Made by a program: the position numbers and the translations under genes. Below, piece by piece: positions 12,497 through 23,961 of a DNA stretch of 64,000 bases (position 1 is its first letter; every line of letters starts with the position of its first letter). Source of the stretch: Amblyomma americanum (Eukaryota > Arthropoda > Arachnida > Ixodida > Ixodidae); assembly GCF_052857255.1 (NCBI RefSeq), contig NC_135497.1, forward strand, positions 112,735,308-112,799,307, written 5' to 3'. The notes under the pieces are model-generated. The model worked only from the letters and a program-made list of their open reading frames with translations. It ran no database searches and had not been told where the DNA came from.

Positions 12497-12860
12497 CTGC
12501 ATGAGGGACACCATTTTTCACGAGTTGCTTACCTCTGCAGCTACATACAGTTGTAGCTAGGAAACCTGGGTGTGGCCCTTCCTTGCGTTAAATTCAGTTT
12601 AGGAGCAGATATGAACCAATTTTAAAGAAAAAATTTTATTTGCTGCAACATTGAGCAGGTTAAATACAACGGTGCAGTTTGGTGCGAAAAGCCTGGCAAT
12701 CCCATGGCTGGCCTTATGAGTAGTACTAATGAGGAAATTTCAGATACCTTTCAAAAAGAGTGCACCATACTCTCCAAATGAATTAAAAGACCAAACTTTT
12801 TTCATCCGAGAATACCGAAGGCCTGAGACCGTACAATACAAGAATCTGAGCGCATTCGAA

Positions 12861-13185
12861 GCACTTTGGCAGTAGCGGCAGAGCGGGGCGGACGTCGAAT
12901 AATCCGTTCTTCGCTGTGTTTTACAGTCGCAGATGCTGCAGTGTTTCCGCGGTGCTTCGGACAAGAATCTCACCGTGGCCTGTTTTCCTTGGGAAGGCTG
13001 AACTCAAGCACTGTTTTCAAGCATCGTTTCCATATCAGCAAGACGGAGCCAATCAACGGGAGCCGACGGCTGTGACGAAAGCTGCGGAAACTTTTGCAAC
13101 TAGGGGCGTAGTTCGCCATGCACTTTGGCCGCAGCGGCAGAGCGGGGCGGACGTCGAATAATCCGTTCTTCGCTGTGTTTTACAG
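12861..13185 (+). promoter_or_regulatory. LINE-1 5' leader with 259-bp repeated module
   Basis: A 66-bp block at 12861-12926 recurs at 13120-13185 with only two mismatches (both start GCACTTTGGC and end GCTGTGTTTTACAG), a period of 259 bp. The second block ends 33 bp before the ORF1 ATG. This resembles the monomer arrays used as promoters by some LINEs, here as one and a quarter units. The promoter role is inferred from position only. Confidence 0.5.
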
Positions 13186-13218
13186 GTTGGTCAAACCTGC
13201 TAGTCGATATTGGTCACC

Positions 13219-14124
13219 ATGACTCGGGGTTGCAAATGTCGCGAGAAACTAAAGAATGACGATAACGCCATCACATGCAGTGAGTGTGAATTTTGTTTTC
13301 ATGGCGCGATATGTTCAGGCATGAGTGAAACGACATTTGTTTCAAAACATTGGTCGGCTAAGAAGGTTTGGAATTGTGAAGCGTGTAAACGTTCGACTGG
13401 AGGCAAGGGTGACGCCTCAAACGGTGACTCGAATACGGATGCCGACCTTAAAGTACTTATTGTGGAAATGAACAGGAAATTGACTTCCCTTCTCCCTCTC
13501 ACTGAAAAGCTAGATGCAGTAGAGAGCTCAATCCAGATGCTACATGAAGAGTTTGCCACTATAAAAGAGCGCCTTGATACGCAGGATAAGGAAATCAAAG
13601 GAATTAAAGGCAGAATTGATAAGCTCGAGAGAGATGCTGGCTCAAAAGATATAACTCGGTTACAACTCAGTGTCCATGACTTAGAATGGCGCAGCAGGCG
13701 CTTGAACATAGAGATTCATGACATTCGTGAGGCGGAAGGAGAGGACCTCTTGTCAAAAGTCAACAAAGTGGCGGACAAGATTGGCATGAACCATCTCACT
13801 GAGGTGGACACCCTCGCACTTCATATGATGTCGGCGAAACCAGGAAAGACAAAAGCTGTGATTGCCCGTTTTGTAAGGCAGAATCTTCGAGACGCTTTAC
13901 TGCAGAAACGGGTGGTTCTTAGGGAAAAATACGACTCAGTGTACATCACAGAAAACATGGCCAACTGTTCCAGAGTATTGTTGCAAGCCACAAAAGAGTG
14001 GGCTAAACAGGCTGGCTTTGCATATGTGTGGCATGTCAATGGCAAAATTTTGGTGCGTAGAAAGAGTGGCGATGGCGCTAAGGTTATCAAGAGCATGAGT
14101 GACCTCTCCACACTTCGAAGCTAA
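13219..14124 (+). CDS. LINE-1 ORF1 protein (PHD-like finger and coiled coil)
   Basis: 301 codons from an ATG in good context (CACCATGA); an upstream in-frame TTG is not needed. Residues ~4-57 hold a Cys/His cluster: CKC, CSECEFCFHG, later WNCEACKR, a PHD/RING-like zinc-binding pattern. Residues ~75-155 are rich in charged heptads (KLDAVESSIQ, LDTQDKEIKGIKGRIDKLE), a probable coiled coil for oligomerisation. The C-terminal ~150 residues (REAEGEDLLSKVN ... YVWHVNGKILVRRKSGDG) form a basic domain also found as a relic in LINE-2. The presumed role is an RNA-binding chaperone in the LINE particle. The frame is completely open in copy A, whereas ORF2 is dead; copy B has a premature stop. Confidence 0.8.
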   Translation: MTRGCKCREKLKNDDNAITCSECEFCFHGAICSGMSETTFVSKHWSAKKVWNCEACKRSTGGKGDASNGDSNTDADLKVLIVEMNRKLTSLLPLTEKLDAVESSIQMLHEEFATIKERLDTQDKEIKGIKGRIDKLERDAGSKDITRLQLSVHDLEWRSRRLNIEIHDIREAEGEDLLSKVNKVADKIGMNHLTEVDTLALHMMSAKPGKTKAVIARFVRQNLRDALLQKRVVLREKYDSVYITENMANCSRVLLQATKEWAKQAGFAYVWHVNGKILVRRKSGDGAKVIKSMSDLSTLRS

Positions 14125-14168
14125 ATGCCTTTTTCGTGTAGTCGGGAACCCGTGATCCTTATCTTGAA

Positions 14169-16560
14169 ATGGCGCACCTAGGGCACGTTACCTTAGAAGA
14201 ACTCTTAAAAGAGCTTGGTGGTCAGACACATGGTTACCTTCTTTGTTTTCACCTAAATGCACAGTCTGTGTTCAACAAGGTTGCGGAACTAGAATCCTTG
14301 TCAAAAAAGCTTGAGAATTGTTTTGATGTTCTGATGAAAACAGAAATATGGCAATCAAGCAGTTGTGACACTTTTGACCTTCCTGATATGTCAACTTTTT
14401 CTGTTAATAGAACCTCTCGTCGCGGTGGTGGTGTGTCTGTGCTAGTAAGCTCTCTTGTACAGCCTGTCTTGCTTTCAGAATTTTCTTGTGTCACAGATAG
14501 TTTTGAGATTATTTGTCTGCAAGTGAAAGATGCTGCATTTGCAACTTGTTCTCGCATCCGGATGGTTATCTCCTTGAATTTTTTGTGTTTTTAGATAATT
14601 TATTGTCATTTGTTAACCAAAACAGATACAATGTGATACTTGCCGGTGATTTTAACGTTGATATGAGTAGCAATAGTACGAAGAAAACATATTTTGAAAA
14701 TGTATTGCTATCTAATGGCTGTATAAACCATATTACTTCTCCCACACGACTAACGACACGTCCATGTAAACAATTCTTGACTTAGTAATAACAAATTATG
14801 ATGCTAACCTTGTCAGTTCCAGTGTTCTCACTTACCCTATTAGTGATCACTTGCGTGTGTTTTGTAGCATAAAATTTAGTACTCGGGGAAACTCTGACCA
14901 TAAAGTGTTTAATCTTTTAGAGCCTGTTACACCTACCCTCTTAGAAGCTTTTTATCATGAGTTAGAAACAGTTTGCTGGGACAACGTTCTTCAGGCATCA
15001 AATGCGAACACAACTTATGATGCCTTTTTGAGTTTGTTTCTTTCGGTATACCAACGTCACTTCGTTTTCAAACGCCATACGGGTAATAAGAGATGTTGAA
15101 AACCAAGGGTGACAAAGTACCTATTGAAGAAGATAGAAAAGAAAGAACGTCTGTTTAAAACATTTATGCGAACTCGTACAGCATCTGATCTCGCTACGTT
15201 CAAAAAATTTCGTAATGACTTGACTAAGCAGCTAAGAAAAGCAAGAAAACTGTACTATGAGAATATGTTCGGTTCCAACGTAAAGCGCACTGACTTAATG
15301 CGGAATAACTTAAATACACTGATGGCTCGGAGCGAGAAAAAACAGAGTTGAAGAAATTTTTCACGAAGGACAGATGTCAAAAGGAGAAGAAATGGCAAAT
15401 ATTTTTAATGACTACTCTGTTAACAGAGATTCTACTAAAAACCAGGCATCATACAAAACTTTAGGGCAGAAAAACTCTAGCACAATATTTTTTGAACCAA
15501 CAGATGCAAATGAAGTGTGTTCTCTTTTTTTAGTTTAAATAATTCTCATAGTGTTGATGCTGACGGTATACAAATAAGACCCGTCAAGTATGTGATACGT
15601 ATAATCAGCACCATTTTAGCGCATATTTTTAATTTCTGCATTTCTACAGCTTTTTTTCCTACAAAAATGCAAGTCGCCAGTGTGATAGCCTTATATAAGC
15701 AAGGAAATAAAAATGATGTATCGAACTACAGACCGATGTCAATTCTTCCTGCCTTTTCGAACGGTCTCGAGAAAATTATCTTAGATCGAATATCGCGCTT
15801 CTCCAGCAAGCATAATATAATAACTACTTCGCAATATGGCTTTAGGAGGGACATGTCTACAGAGCTGGCACTGTTGGACCATAAGGAATATATTCTAAAG
15901 CATTTAGTAGAAATGTATCGTTATGGGTATTTTTGTTGATTTTAGCCAAGGTTTTAATTATATTAGTCATACTATCCTTTTTGAAAAACTACATCATTAT
16001 GGTATACGGGGACATGTTTTGGCTCTCCTTAAAATTTACCTATCATATAGATTTCAATATGTCGACATATATGGTGTTATTTCTCAGAGAAAAAAAATAA
16101 TTTCAGGAGTCCCACAGGGTAGAATTTTAGGCCCTGTCCTATTTAATTTGTACATTATTGATATTGTACATATCTGCTCAGATACCAAGTTCGTTATATA
16201 TGCCTATGTATGACACGAGTGCTTTGGTGCCATCACGTTCTGAAGCTGGAGGAATTACTAAAGCAAATATTTTTTTGCGCAAATTGGACTCGTGGACTTC
16301 CAGCAATCAATTAAAAGTTAACGCAAACAAAACAAAGGTGGTAGTTTTTCGACCAAAAATTAAACATATTTCGTTACAAGGAACCGTAATGTTTAGATCC
16401 GCTGCCATTGATGTGGTAGATACTGTCAAGGGGTTAGGGGTATATTTTACTTCAACTTTACAACGGAATGATCATGTAAACAGTCTAATCAGCAAACTGA
16501 GCTGCATAACTGGAATTTTAAATCGCAACCGCTATACTCTTCCAAAAAAGTTAAACTAAT
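14169..16560 (+). pseudogene. LINE-1 ORF2 (endonuclease/reverse transcriptase), decayed
   Basis: It starts at an ATG 45 bp after ORF1. The N-terminal endonuclease relic reads CFHLNAQSVFNK ... RTSRRGGGVSVLVSS, then VILAGDFNVDMSSN. The RT relic reads SNYRPMSILPAFSNGLEKII, FVDFSQGFN and SGVPQGRILGPVLFNLY. Frameshifts near 14550, 14785, 15100, 15350, 15500 and 15940 break the frame, and the catalytic YADD box is destroyed (IYAYV, then stop). Not functional. The RT aligns domain by domain with the LINE-2 RT at 39199-41289. Confidence 0.85.
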
Positions 16561-17322
16561 GGTCTACAACGCTCTCTTTGTCTCCCAACTAAACTACTCT
16601 CATTTAGTTTAGGGAACATCAACAAAAACTAATGTGTTGAAGCTTGAAAGGCTATAGAAAAAAATAGTACGAATAATTGAAAACATTCAAAACACAGCAT
16701 CTTCTTCACATATCTTTGCTTTGCTTAATTTATTGAAAGTAAGAAATATATACGAATACAAATTATGCAGGCAGTATTGTTTAAGTGTCCAACGAGAGAG
16801 TACAGTTTTTACGGAAATGGCAGAATTAAGATCCAATTATCACACCTGCAGCACCAGAACTCCAGAACGATGGAAAGTTCCATAATGTCGCACTGCCTAT
16901 GGACAACAAACCCTCCGGTATAATCTTCCGCGATTATTGAATGCTGCAGAAAAAGAAGGCGCAGATACTCAATATGTCTCTTCCAAATATATAAAAATAT
17001 TTTGCTAATCATACTCTTTTTTGCGAATGAATGCAAAGGTATATCCTTATGTTCAATTACATTACATTGTTTCATTTTCGAAAAAAATTTTTTCTCCAGG
17101 CGTCCAAATCCAGTGCTCTATTGAAACTCTTATTTAGGCTTATTTTATTGTCTGATGCGATACAGGGCTGTTTTTCTTTTCTCTTTGCAACAACATAATG
17201 GGACTGTCTACTGCCCCACTCTGCTGGTGTATACACTGTAAGGGGGCGGAGGATTTTTCAAGCCGCAAATGTACAGCTTTTCCCTCCACCTCCGTCCACT
17301 TCTTTGTGGAGAATAAAACTTG

Positions 17323-17329
<7 letters not shown>

Positions 17330-17358
<29 letters not shown>

Positions 17359-17713
17359 TGTATGTATGTATGTATGTATGTATGTATGTATGTATGTATG
17401 TATGCATGCACGTATGTATGTATGTATGTATGTATGTATGTATGTATGTATGTATGTATGTATGTATGTATGTATGTATGTATGTATGTATGTATGTATG
17501 TATGTATGTATGTATGTATGTATGTATGTATGTATGTATGTATGTATGTATGTATGTATGTATGCATGTATGCATGTATGCATGTATGTATGTATGTATG
17601 TATGTATGTATGTATGTATGTATGTATGTATGTATGTATGTATGTATGTATGTATGTATGTATGTATGTATGTATGTATGTATGTATGTATGTATGTATG
17701 TATGTATGTATGT
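17330..17713 (+). repeat. (ATGT)n microsatellite, ~96 units
   Basis: An almost pure tetranucleotide array with a few G-to-C/A variants (ATGC, ACGT). It begins directly at the LINE-1 3' terminus (AATAAAACTTGTATATAT), so it probably grew from the element's simple-repeat tail. Cys/Val/Met or Tyr/Ile/His open frames across it are artefacts. Confidence 0.97.
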
Positions 17714-17978
17714 GCACCCTGAACACGAATACCCCTACATGGGAGTAAAAAAGGAAGTAATCTGTCCTCGAGCACACCCCATTTTTACTCCTTTCTGTTT
17801 AGAGCGTGGTGCCCATACCACTTAACAAAGCACTCGCAAAAGAACTCATGACCCCAAATTCAAACGCTTCTTTGATCACAAAAGCAGCAAGCATGTATGC
17901 CCACGTGTGCGTAGGAGTCAATGCCAAAATGTCTCAGGAAACAATTGTGGTGTGGCTTCGAAAGGAAGACTCTGGATT

Positions 17979-18203
17979 CATGGGGTTTAATGTCCTAAGG
18001 AAACTCAGGCAAAAAGGGACGCTGTGGTGAAGGGTTCCAGTAGTTTCGACAACCTGGGGTTCTTTATCATACACGGACATCGCACAGTACACATGGCCTC
18101 TAGCATTTCGCCTTCATTGAAAGCTGACCTTCATGGCCGGGATTGAACCCGCGCATTTCATGCCAGCAGCAGAGCACCATAACCGCTGTGCCACTGCGGC
18201 GGC
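17979..18203 (-). mobile_element. Ruka-like SINE
   Basis: Forward GGGTTTAATGTCCTAAGG marks the 3' end; AACCTGGGGTTCTTTAT, GACATCGCACAGTACACATG and CGGGATTGAACCC mark the body and B box, and ATAACCGCTGTGCCACTGCG the tRNA head. Nearly complete. Confidence 0.75.
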
Positions 18204-18656
18204 TTCTGAAGGAAGACCTAGAACTACATCTCCCTCAAGAATGCCCTTAAGGAATAAGCTAATGACACACTATTTTTCACCTTGCTTTACATTGAAAGCT
18301 TTCACAAACATTGAATGCGTTGCACATACTACTAGAAGCGGAATGTTCTGCAGCCTCGAGCTACCGTTCTAAAAATCATGATTTATTCTCAACAGCAGTG
18401 AAGGAAAAAAAAGACTCTGTAGCAATAAAGTCACTTAACACCAGCTCGTTATACCCATCTAATGGTTCAATATCAATTCATCTTCTCCATTCCTTCGAAT
18501 ATGATTAGTCCCGACTCCCGCCATTCCAAGCCGTTGATGGCTGTGTCGGCTGTCTTCCTTGTGTTCAGCATCAGTTATTGTTCTGAATGCAGCAAGTGGT
18601 GCAACAACTTTCATGCGTCATGTGCCATGCAGTGCAATATGAAATAGCAGCCTCAC

Positions 18657-18736
18657 CTCAGGTGAGATTGAATCTCGATCTCCCTCCGCAGCTGGTGCTC
18701 CACGTTGTTCTTCTGGAGCTGCGACTTAAACATCAC
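18657..18736 (-). CDS. AURKB: Aurora kinase copy A, exon 3 (alpha-C helix)
   Basis: An 80-bp exon: CACGCAG acceptor, phase 0 entry, and exit with AG at a GTGAGG donor. It encodes [11 protein letters not shown], then [16 protein letters not shown]. The alpha-C glutamate that pairs with the catalytic lysine lies in REIEIQ, and [21 protein letters not shown] is the classical Aurora signature across the exon 3/4 junction. Too short for ordinary ORF detection; recognised by motif and perfect phase match. Its copy B counterpart would lie right of the window. Confidence 0.95.
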
Positions 18737-21700
18737 CTGCGTGGACGTTTTTCGCAATTCTTTTACGGGGCCTCTTTGTGGGCTATATGTGTTTTCAAAG
18801 CAAGTCGTAACCAAGAGTTTGAGATCTCAGCCAGCTACCAGCAGCTCTTACTTGCAATTGCATTGGTAGCGAATGCTCCATTGTAGTAACACGAAAACAC
18901 ACACATTCTCATGCTCGATAAAGCAGTCATCCGGTAGACCAGAGCCGTAACAAACATGCATGCCAGAGAGGGTGCTCTTGAGAACCTGCTACTTGTCATG
19001 AGATGTAGGTGGAAACTGGAAAAGGCATGCTTTTGAGAGTGGTGTGGGAGCACAAGAACACACTGCTATCACTGCCCCTTCTTTGTTGAAAACGGAAGTC
19101 TGGGATTTGCCCATTGCCTTCGAGCGCACAATGGCATGAATTGCTAGACCTAAGTAGCAAGCCTGCTCACTTCACTTCTGGTTAAAAATTTGGCCCGTCG
19201 TGACATGACCCACTAAGGCCGTCTGGCGTATTGGATGGCACAGGACAAGTGGCAACTACTACAACAGCTTGTAATTGCATAAGAATGAAACAGATACACA
19301 TGTGTCAGCAGTTTATCCGGTCTAGATGGGAAGTAGTGCCATAGTAGCCAGTTCAGAAACTTAACTGAGTTGCAACAAATCAACCACGGGAATGCCACAA
19401 TGGACACGTTCAGTTGCCGAACAAAAGCTGGCCTACAACTCCATCTCAGACTCTACAAGCAGCAATAAAAAATGCGGAGAGGTCATGTAAATGGTAGAAC
19501 AGGGACTACTGGGACCTCAGAAGGATTCAAGCAGAAGCTCTTGCAAAAGAATAGCGAACAGGAAAGTGAAGCTTAAACTAAACCTAATAAAGATAGCTCT
19601 TGCTCAAACATTTTAGGTGTCACTGGCCACTTCTAATGCAAATGAAACCTCCCAGTCATTATCTAAGCGGACCAAAAAAAAGCAAACTGTTTACGTACAT
19701 GCCTCCAACACAGCAGCACACAGTTGTGTACAAAGAGTCACGGTAGTCGCAAGATGACAATGTGCTTCATGTAAGGTAGGGACATAGAAACTGCCAACCT
19801 TTGACCTGGAAGCAGGTGAAGCTCCGAGAACCACCAAATTTGCTCTACTGATTTTAAAATTTGCGATCAGTAGATAACACTCGCATTGCAAATGTTAGCA
19901 TCAGGCTGAGGTAGATGTGGCTTCTTTTCTTGAACAGGTACACAATAAGGGATTGCCCTAGTCATGCAGCATTATTGTTCAAGACAGTGCACCCATGTAC
20001 TCATGGCTGACACAGCCAGCTTAAAATGCTCATTTCTTTCTTTAAGTGTTCACTGTTGTAGTTAGCACATGCTGTGTACTGTGCCCTACATTCTAGCACC
20101 TTGGATATTTTGGCTTTGCAGGCAAACGTAGCCAGGGAGTATGCCTAAAATAAAGCGAGAAAAAATTTTTTAATTTGGTTTTTCAGAGAAGTGTGCACTG
20201 TCTTCAGTAGGCATCAAAACCATGCCAAGACGGAAGGGGATGGAAGGAGGAGTAAAATATGAGAAAGTGGTGGCGTAGTGGAAAGCCCAAAAAACTTAGG
20301 CCACCTGGGGATCTAATGTGCATGGAGGTTCCAAAGCTAACGAATACCTTTTCTGTTTCATCTCTATTAAAACGGGACTGGCTGCTGAGTCGGGATGCAA
20401 TCCACGATCAAGTGAGGGGCAATGGAGGGTTACGCTGCAGGACTTTTCTCAACATGCAATATCAGCATGGGAATAGCAGAGATCATCCTAGCCATTGAAT
20501 ATTGTTTACTGTAGTCCCCATGGCCCCACTGAAGACATGACTGCTTTCTCTATTGAAACCTCATCTTCAACGCTGCCGAAAGTGTTATAGTCACTTTTTA
20601 ATCGTTACCTTCAATTTCCATGTGGCTTGGTTTCCGAACCAATTTCTGATGTCTGTCCAGCATGCACTTTTATCATACTGATCGTTACCTTCATTTTTCA
20701 TGTGGCTTGGTTTCCAAACCAATTTCAGATGTCGGTCGGGCATGCACTTCCATCATACCATGAAACTTGTGCCAAAAAACGAAATCAAAGCACCGGAGAA
20801 AATCTTTAACTCTAAATACCAGGGATTAATTCTGGAAGTGTATGCTCGACAGACAGACATCTGAAATTGGTTTCCAAACCAATTTCAGATGTCTGTCGAT
20901 CATACACTTTCATCATACCATGAAACTTCTACCATAACAAAAACAAAGCACCAGAGAAAATTTTTAGCTCTAAATACCAGGGATTAATTCGCAAAAAAGT
21001 GCGCATTGCCCAAACTCTTCAATGTGCCACTTGACAAACAGGCTACATATGTGTTTCATTACATTAGTTTGTACGCAGCTGTGACTATGCATAAATTGCA
21101 GTCCTATAAGTGCCGCTAACTTTCGGTCATTACAATTTCTCAAAGGGACACAACATTCAGAAATAAATTATTTTTTCAAACCTGCACGTAGCATCTGAAA
21201 AAAATCTGTGCCTCCGCGGCACCGTCTCTATATATAAAAAGCCAAAGTTTCGCTATGTATGAAACGGTATGTAGTGTGCCGAGTACACAATTCAGATGCT
21301 GCGAAGACTTGTAAATTGAATGTCAGAACCTGAGAGGCTCTGATCATATAATCAGAACAGCCTTTAACTCTGAATGCTTCCATGTGACCAAAGATAGTTC
21401 CTTAGCACAGATAAGAAAGGCTGCTAGCACCTACCAGTTTGAGCAAAATGCATTTCAAGACAGCTGCCCATAGAAATACTCGAAGAGGATATGATAAATT
21501 TCCTACGGAGCTGCAGGAAACCCTGTTCTATGTGCCATACAACTTATACACGTTTGAAGCTTACATGTTGATCAATGCATAACTCTCTACCGGAAATTTT
21601 TTTCAAAAATGGTACCAAAATGATCATTTATTACCCCTGCAGCAATCTTGACAAAGCAATGAATCATTTGGATGAGCTCTGCTCGCCTTAAACCATTTGT

Positions 21701-23843
21701 TGGTTTGCAGACAGATTGCAGCATGGGTGCTTAATGATCATTTCGGAAACTGAAAAAAACGTGTATGCTAGGGCGCTAAAAGCGCAGGTCTCCGAGTACA
21801 GATCTAACTAATACCTGTGTAATGAACAGCATCATTTAGTGTGCAATTTAATTTGTATGCACTGCTGGTTTTCTTTGCTGTTGCTCTCTTGAATGAATGT
21901 ACTACTTGTTTAATAGTGAAACAAGCACTGGTCAACATATATAACGCAATTCTTTAAGGATAACAGCAACAAAGACACAAGGAGAGCAGCAGGAAAGAGG
22001 CAATTAACAGGCTGATTAAAAACCGGACATTTCAATGCATTGCTTTAATAAACACCCCACAATGCTGGTCTATACGCTCACAGGCAAAGCAAATAAGGTG
22101 CAGCAAAAAGAAATGATGAAATGTTGCCTTCTTGGGCAATAAAAATAACACCTGGGTCAAATATGTATCACCTCTCGTTACGATATAATCACCACTACAA
22201 CTATTGTCGCCATAGCTACTTCCGCTGCAGGAATAAGGCCTCGACCATTAGTCTCGAGTTCACCCTGTCCTGCAGAATATACTACACAATATTACAAACT
22301 TCAGCAACCTGACTGGTCCCAAAATACAGGAGAAGAGCTGCAGGTTAACATACCGGGCCAGTCCGGTCAAGACTGTAGGCGTGCTCTGCTGTTAGAAAAG
22401 AAATAAGGTTCTCCACCAGGACGATGAGATTAGGCCAGACAGAAACCAAGATTAAAAGGAAGTGTCTAGCATGCTAGATAGGTATCAATTTCATCACTCA
22501 GAACGAAGTGGCTTATCAGTTTGTTTAATTGGTTCTTGATGCCTTCTTGGTGCACCTTTTTGCCAAGCATGAGACCATGCGTGAATGTGAGGACAGGCAG
22601 GCACAGACTCAACATTGCGAATAAAGAAATTCACCAAAGTGAGCACCTCTCCCACTTATTTCCATTACTCTCTGTATGCCTTTCGCAACGCTTTTCCATG
22701 GGTCATTATCAAACCTTGCAGCTTGCCACCTCAGCAACACTGAACAGAAAATTTCCATTGAAAGTCTGAAGGTAGGTGGAACTTCGCAGATAGTGAATGC
22801 ACACCAGAGGGTCAATATTTGATGCCCAATGTCCTTGTACAACATCCGAATAAAAAACTGATAGCCGATTAACGTAGTTAGGCCAGAGGCGAATGAGGTG
22901 TGCCAGCAGTCTAGTTTTCGCTTTGGTTCAGTTGGACTGTAGTAATGTCCACATATGTGGAACTGGCCATTGCGGTACCCGACACCTTGTATACAACACC
23001 TTGCATACAACGTACGATAATGGAAAATACCTGTAACTTGGCACATACTAATCAGCAAGCGTCCTGCAGTGAGGAGTGTGCCATCCACTGCAGCCAGACA
23101 AAATGAGTCCTTACTTCTTTAAAACAGCGCCAAGTGCCTTAAAGAAACCACGAAATGACATATACCAAGGTTACGAAAAGTTCACAAGCGATCAGTATTC
23201 CAGCACTGATCACCCACACCAGAAAAAAATTTAAGCTAGCTAGCTGTGTTAAGATTAAAAATGATTCCTCACATTGAACCCACACTGCCTGGCCTGCCAA
23301 AAAAAGAAAAAGGTCTGCACTGCACCTTGCTACGTCCCTGATCCTGCCTACAGCCCTTCAGTACACCCAATAGCAAGGCTCGCCCAGATTTCCTACTATT
23401 TTCACAGGGGAAGAGGCAGTCAAGAATGTGTGCCAAGGTGTTGTCCAGATCAAATCCGAGCAGTAATTTTTAAGAAATATTTGTAAATTATAGCGTCCAC
23501 CGAGAGCTTTTAAACTTGACTGGAATAGTCACAAAAACCACCTTGTTTGTTGCTTTAGAATATGCCCATGGTAATCATTGAAGGGACCTTTTGAATGATA
23601 CCAGTAAATGATGAGCGCAACGAAAGAAGCCACAGGAAGGTAATGAAAAAAGCCATCATCGGAACGGAGGGTTGACTGCGCCGGAAGCGGGCAAGTTTTC
23701 ATTTGTTCTTGTGCCAACATTGCTGTACCAAACTGACAGCTTCTATTTGCGCTTCAATTTTCTTTTCATATTGTGTTCTTATGTCCATATTCGTCATATG
23801 TTTTGAAGTGGTGCAAGAACTTGCTAGAAACCCTGGGACCCAC
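18737..23843 (-). other. Intron 2 of Aurora copy A
   Basis: A GTGGGT donor follows exon 2 and a CAG acceptor precedes exon 3. From 19687 upward it is the left arm of a large inverted duplication. Nothing recognisable in 18737-19686. Confidence 0.8.
20600..20995. repeat. Local expansion with a near-perfect hairpin
   Basis: A module with CATGTGGCTTGGTTTCC, ACCAATTTCAGATGTC and CATGCACTT occurs twice in direct order (from ~20620 and ~20698) and again, partly inverted, at ~20840-20940. At ~20853-20905 ACAGACATCTGAAATTGG folds back on CCAATTTCAGATGTCTGT. A CCAGGGATTAATTC motif occurs twice. The right arm has a single unit (34500-34690), so the expansion is specific to this arm. Confidence 0.75.
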
Positions 23844-23961
23844 CTTAAGAGCCACAATGAATTTTGTCTCCTTTTCTCGGGCGAGGTACACTCTGCCAAA
23901 CTTTCCTTTGCCCAGTGGCCGGCCAATCTCAAAATCTTTAAGGCACCACTCCTTGACAGAC
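23844..23961 (-). CDS. AURKB: Aurora kinase copy A, exon 2 (glycine-rich loop)
   Basis: A 118-bp exon. The acceptor TTGCAG is followed by a single base completing a codon, then 39 codons ending in phase 0 at LK with a GTGGGT donor. It encodes [20 protein letters not shown], then [19 protein letters not shown]. The G-loop GKGKFG and the catalytic lysine in VALK are intact, and [20 protein letters not shown] is diagnostic for Aurora kinases. No further N-terminal coding sequence was recognised upstream. If translation starts at the AUG formed by joining this exon to the exon ending at 25085, the whole protein would be ~274 residues, shorter at the N-terminus than other animal Aurora B proteins. 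Confidence 0.95.

Larger units (their letters stand above)
1..14174. repeat. Long direct duplication, copy A (unit carrying Aurora kinase 3' half)
   Basis: This stretch is repeated in the same orientation from 49719 to the window end. The offset drifts from 49720 to about 49880 and back to about 49826 because of small indels. By eye there are about a dozen mismatches in the first 1.5 kb, so roughly 1% divergence. Homology runs off the left window edge, so the unit is larger than seen. It carries three kinase exons, several SINEs, one MITE and the 5' part of LINE-1 at identical relative positions, so those insertions predate the duplication. It is either a tandem gene duplication or an uncollapsed haplotype. 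Confidence 0.97.
12861..17330 (+). mobile_element. LINE-1: near full-length two-ORF non-LTR retrotransposon
   Basis: The order is a repeated 5' leader, an intact ORF1 with a PHD-like zinc finger (13219-14124), then a decayed ORF2 with APE-type endonuclease and reverse transcriptase (14169-~16560). A 3' UTR ends in GAATAAAACTTGTATATAT and runs into a long ATGT repeat. The architecture and RT motifs fit the CR1/L2/jockey supergroup; the exact clade was not resolved. It lies antisense inside Aurora intron 3. The 5' part is also in copy B (62687 onward), so the insertion predates the duplication. Confidence 0.88.
12497..18656 (-). other. Intron 3 of Aurora copy A, hosting LINE-1
   Basis: A GTGAGG donor follows exon 3 (18657) and a CAG acceptor precedes exon 4. 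The intron is dominated by LINE-1 (12861-17330), its microsatellite tail (17330-17713) and a SINE (17979-18203). Nothing recognisable in 12497-12860, 17714-17978 and 18204-18656. Confidence 0.85.
19687..23961 (+). repeat. Left arm of ~4 kb inverted duplication
   Basis: This sequence recurs in reverse complement at 31510-35540. Matching landmarks are 22521-22769 against 32742-32993, 22121-22312 against 33169-33372, 19691-19891 against ~35330-35530, and kinase exon 2 against 31510-31627. The arms differ by many substitutions and indels (several per cent by eye), so they are older than the A/B duplication. The inner breakpoint coincides with the 5' edge of kinase exon 2. Confidence 0.93.

Noticed and set aside
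17330..17713. CRISPR-like array
   Set aside because: It is a simple tetranucleotide repeat without unique spacers, in a eukaryotic genome.
17140..17825. Long open frames of Cys/Met/Tyr/Val or Ile/His/Thr/Tyr repeats on both strands
   Set aside because: They are translations of the (ATGT)n array; all frames are open because a 4-bp repeat without stops has period 12.
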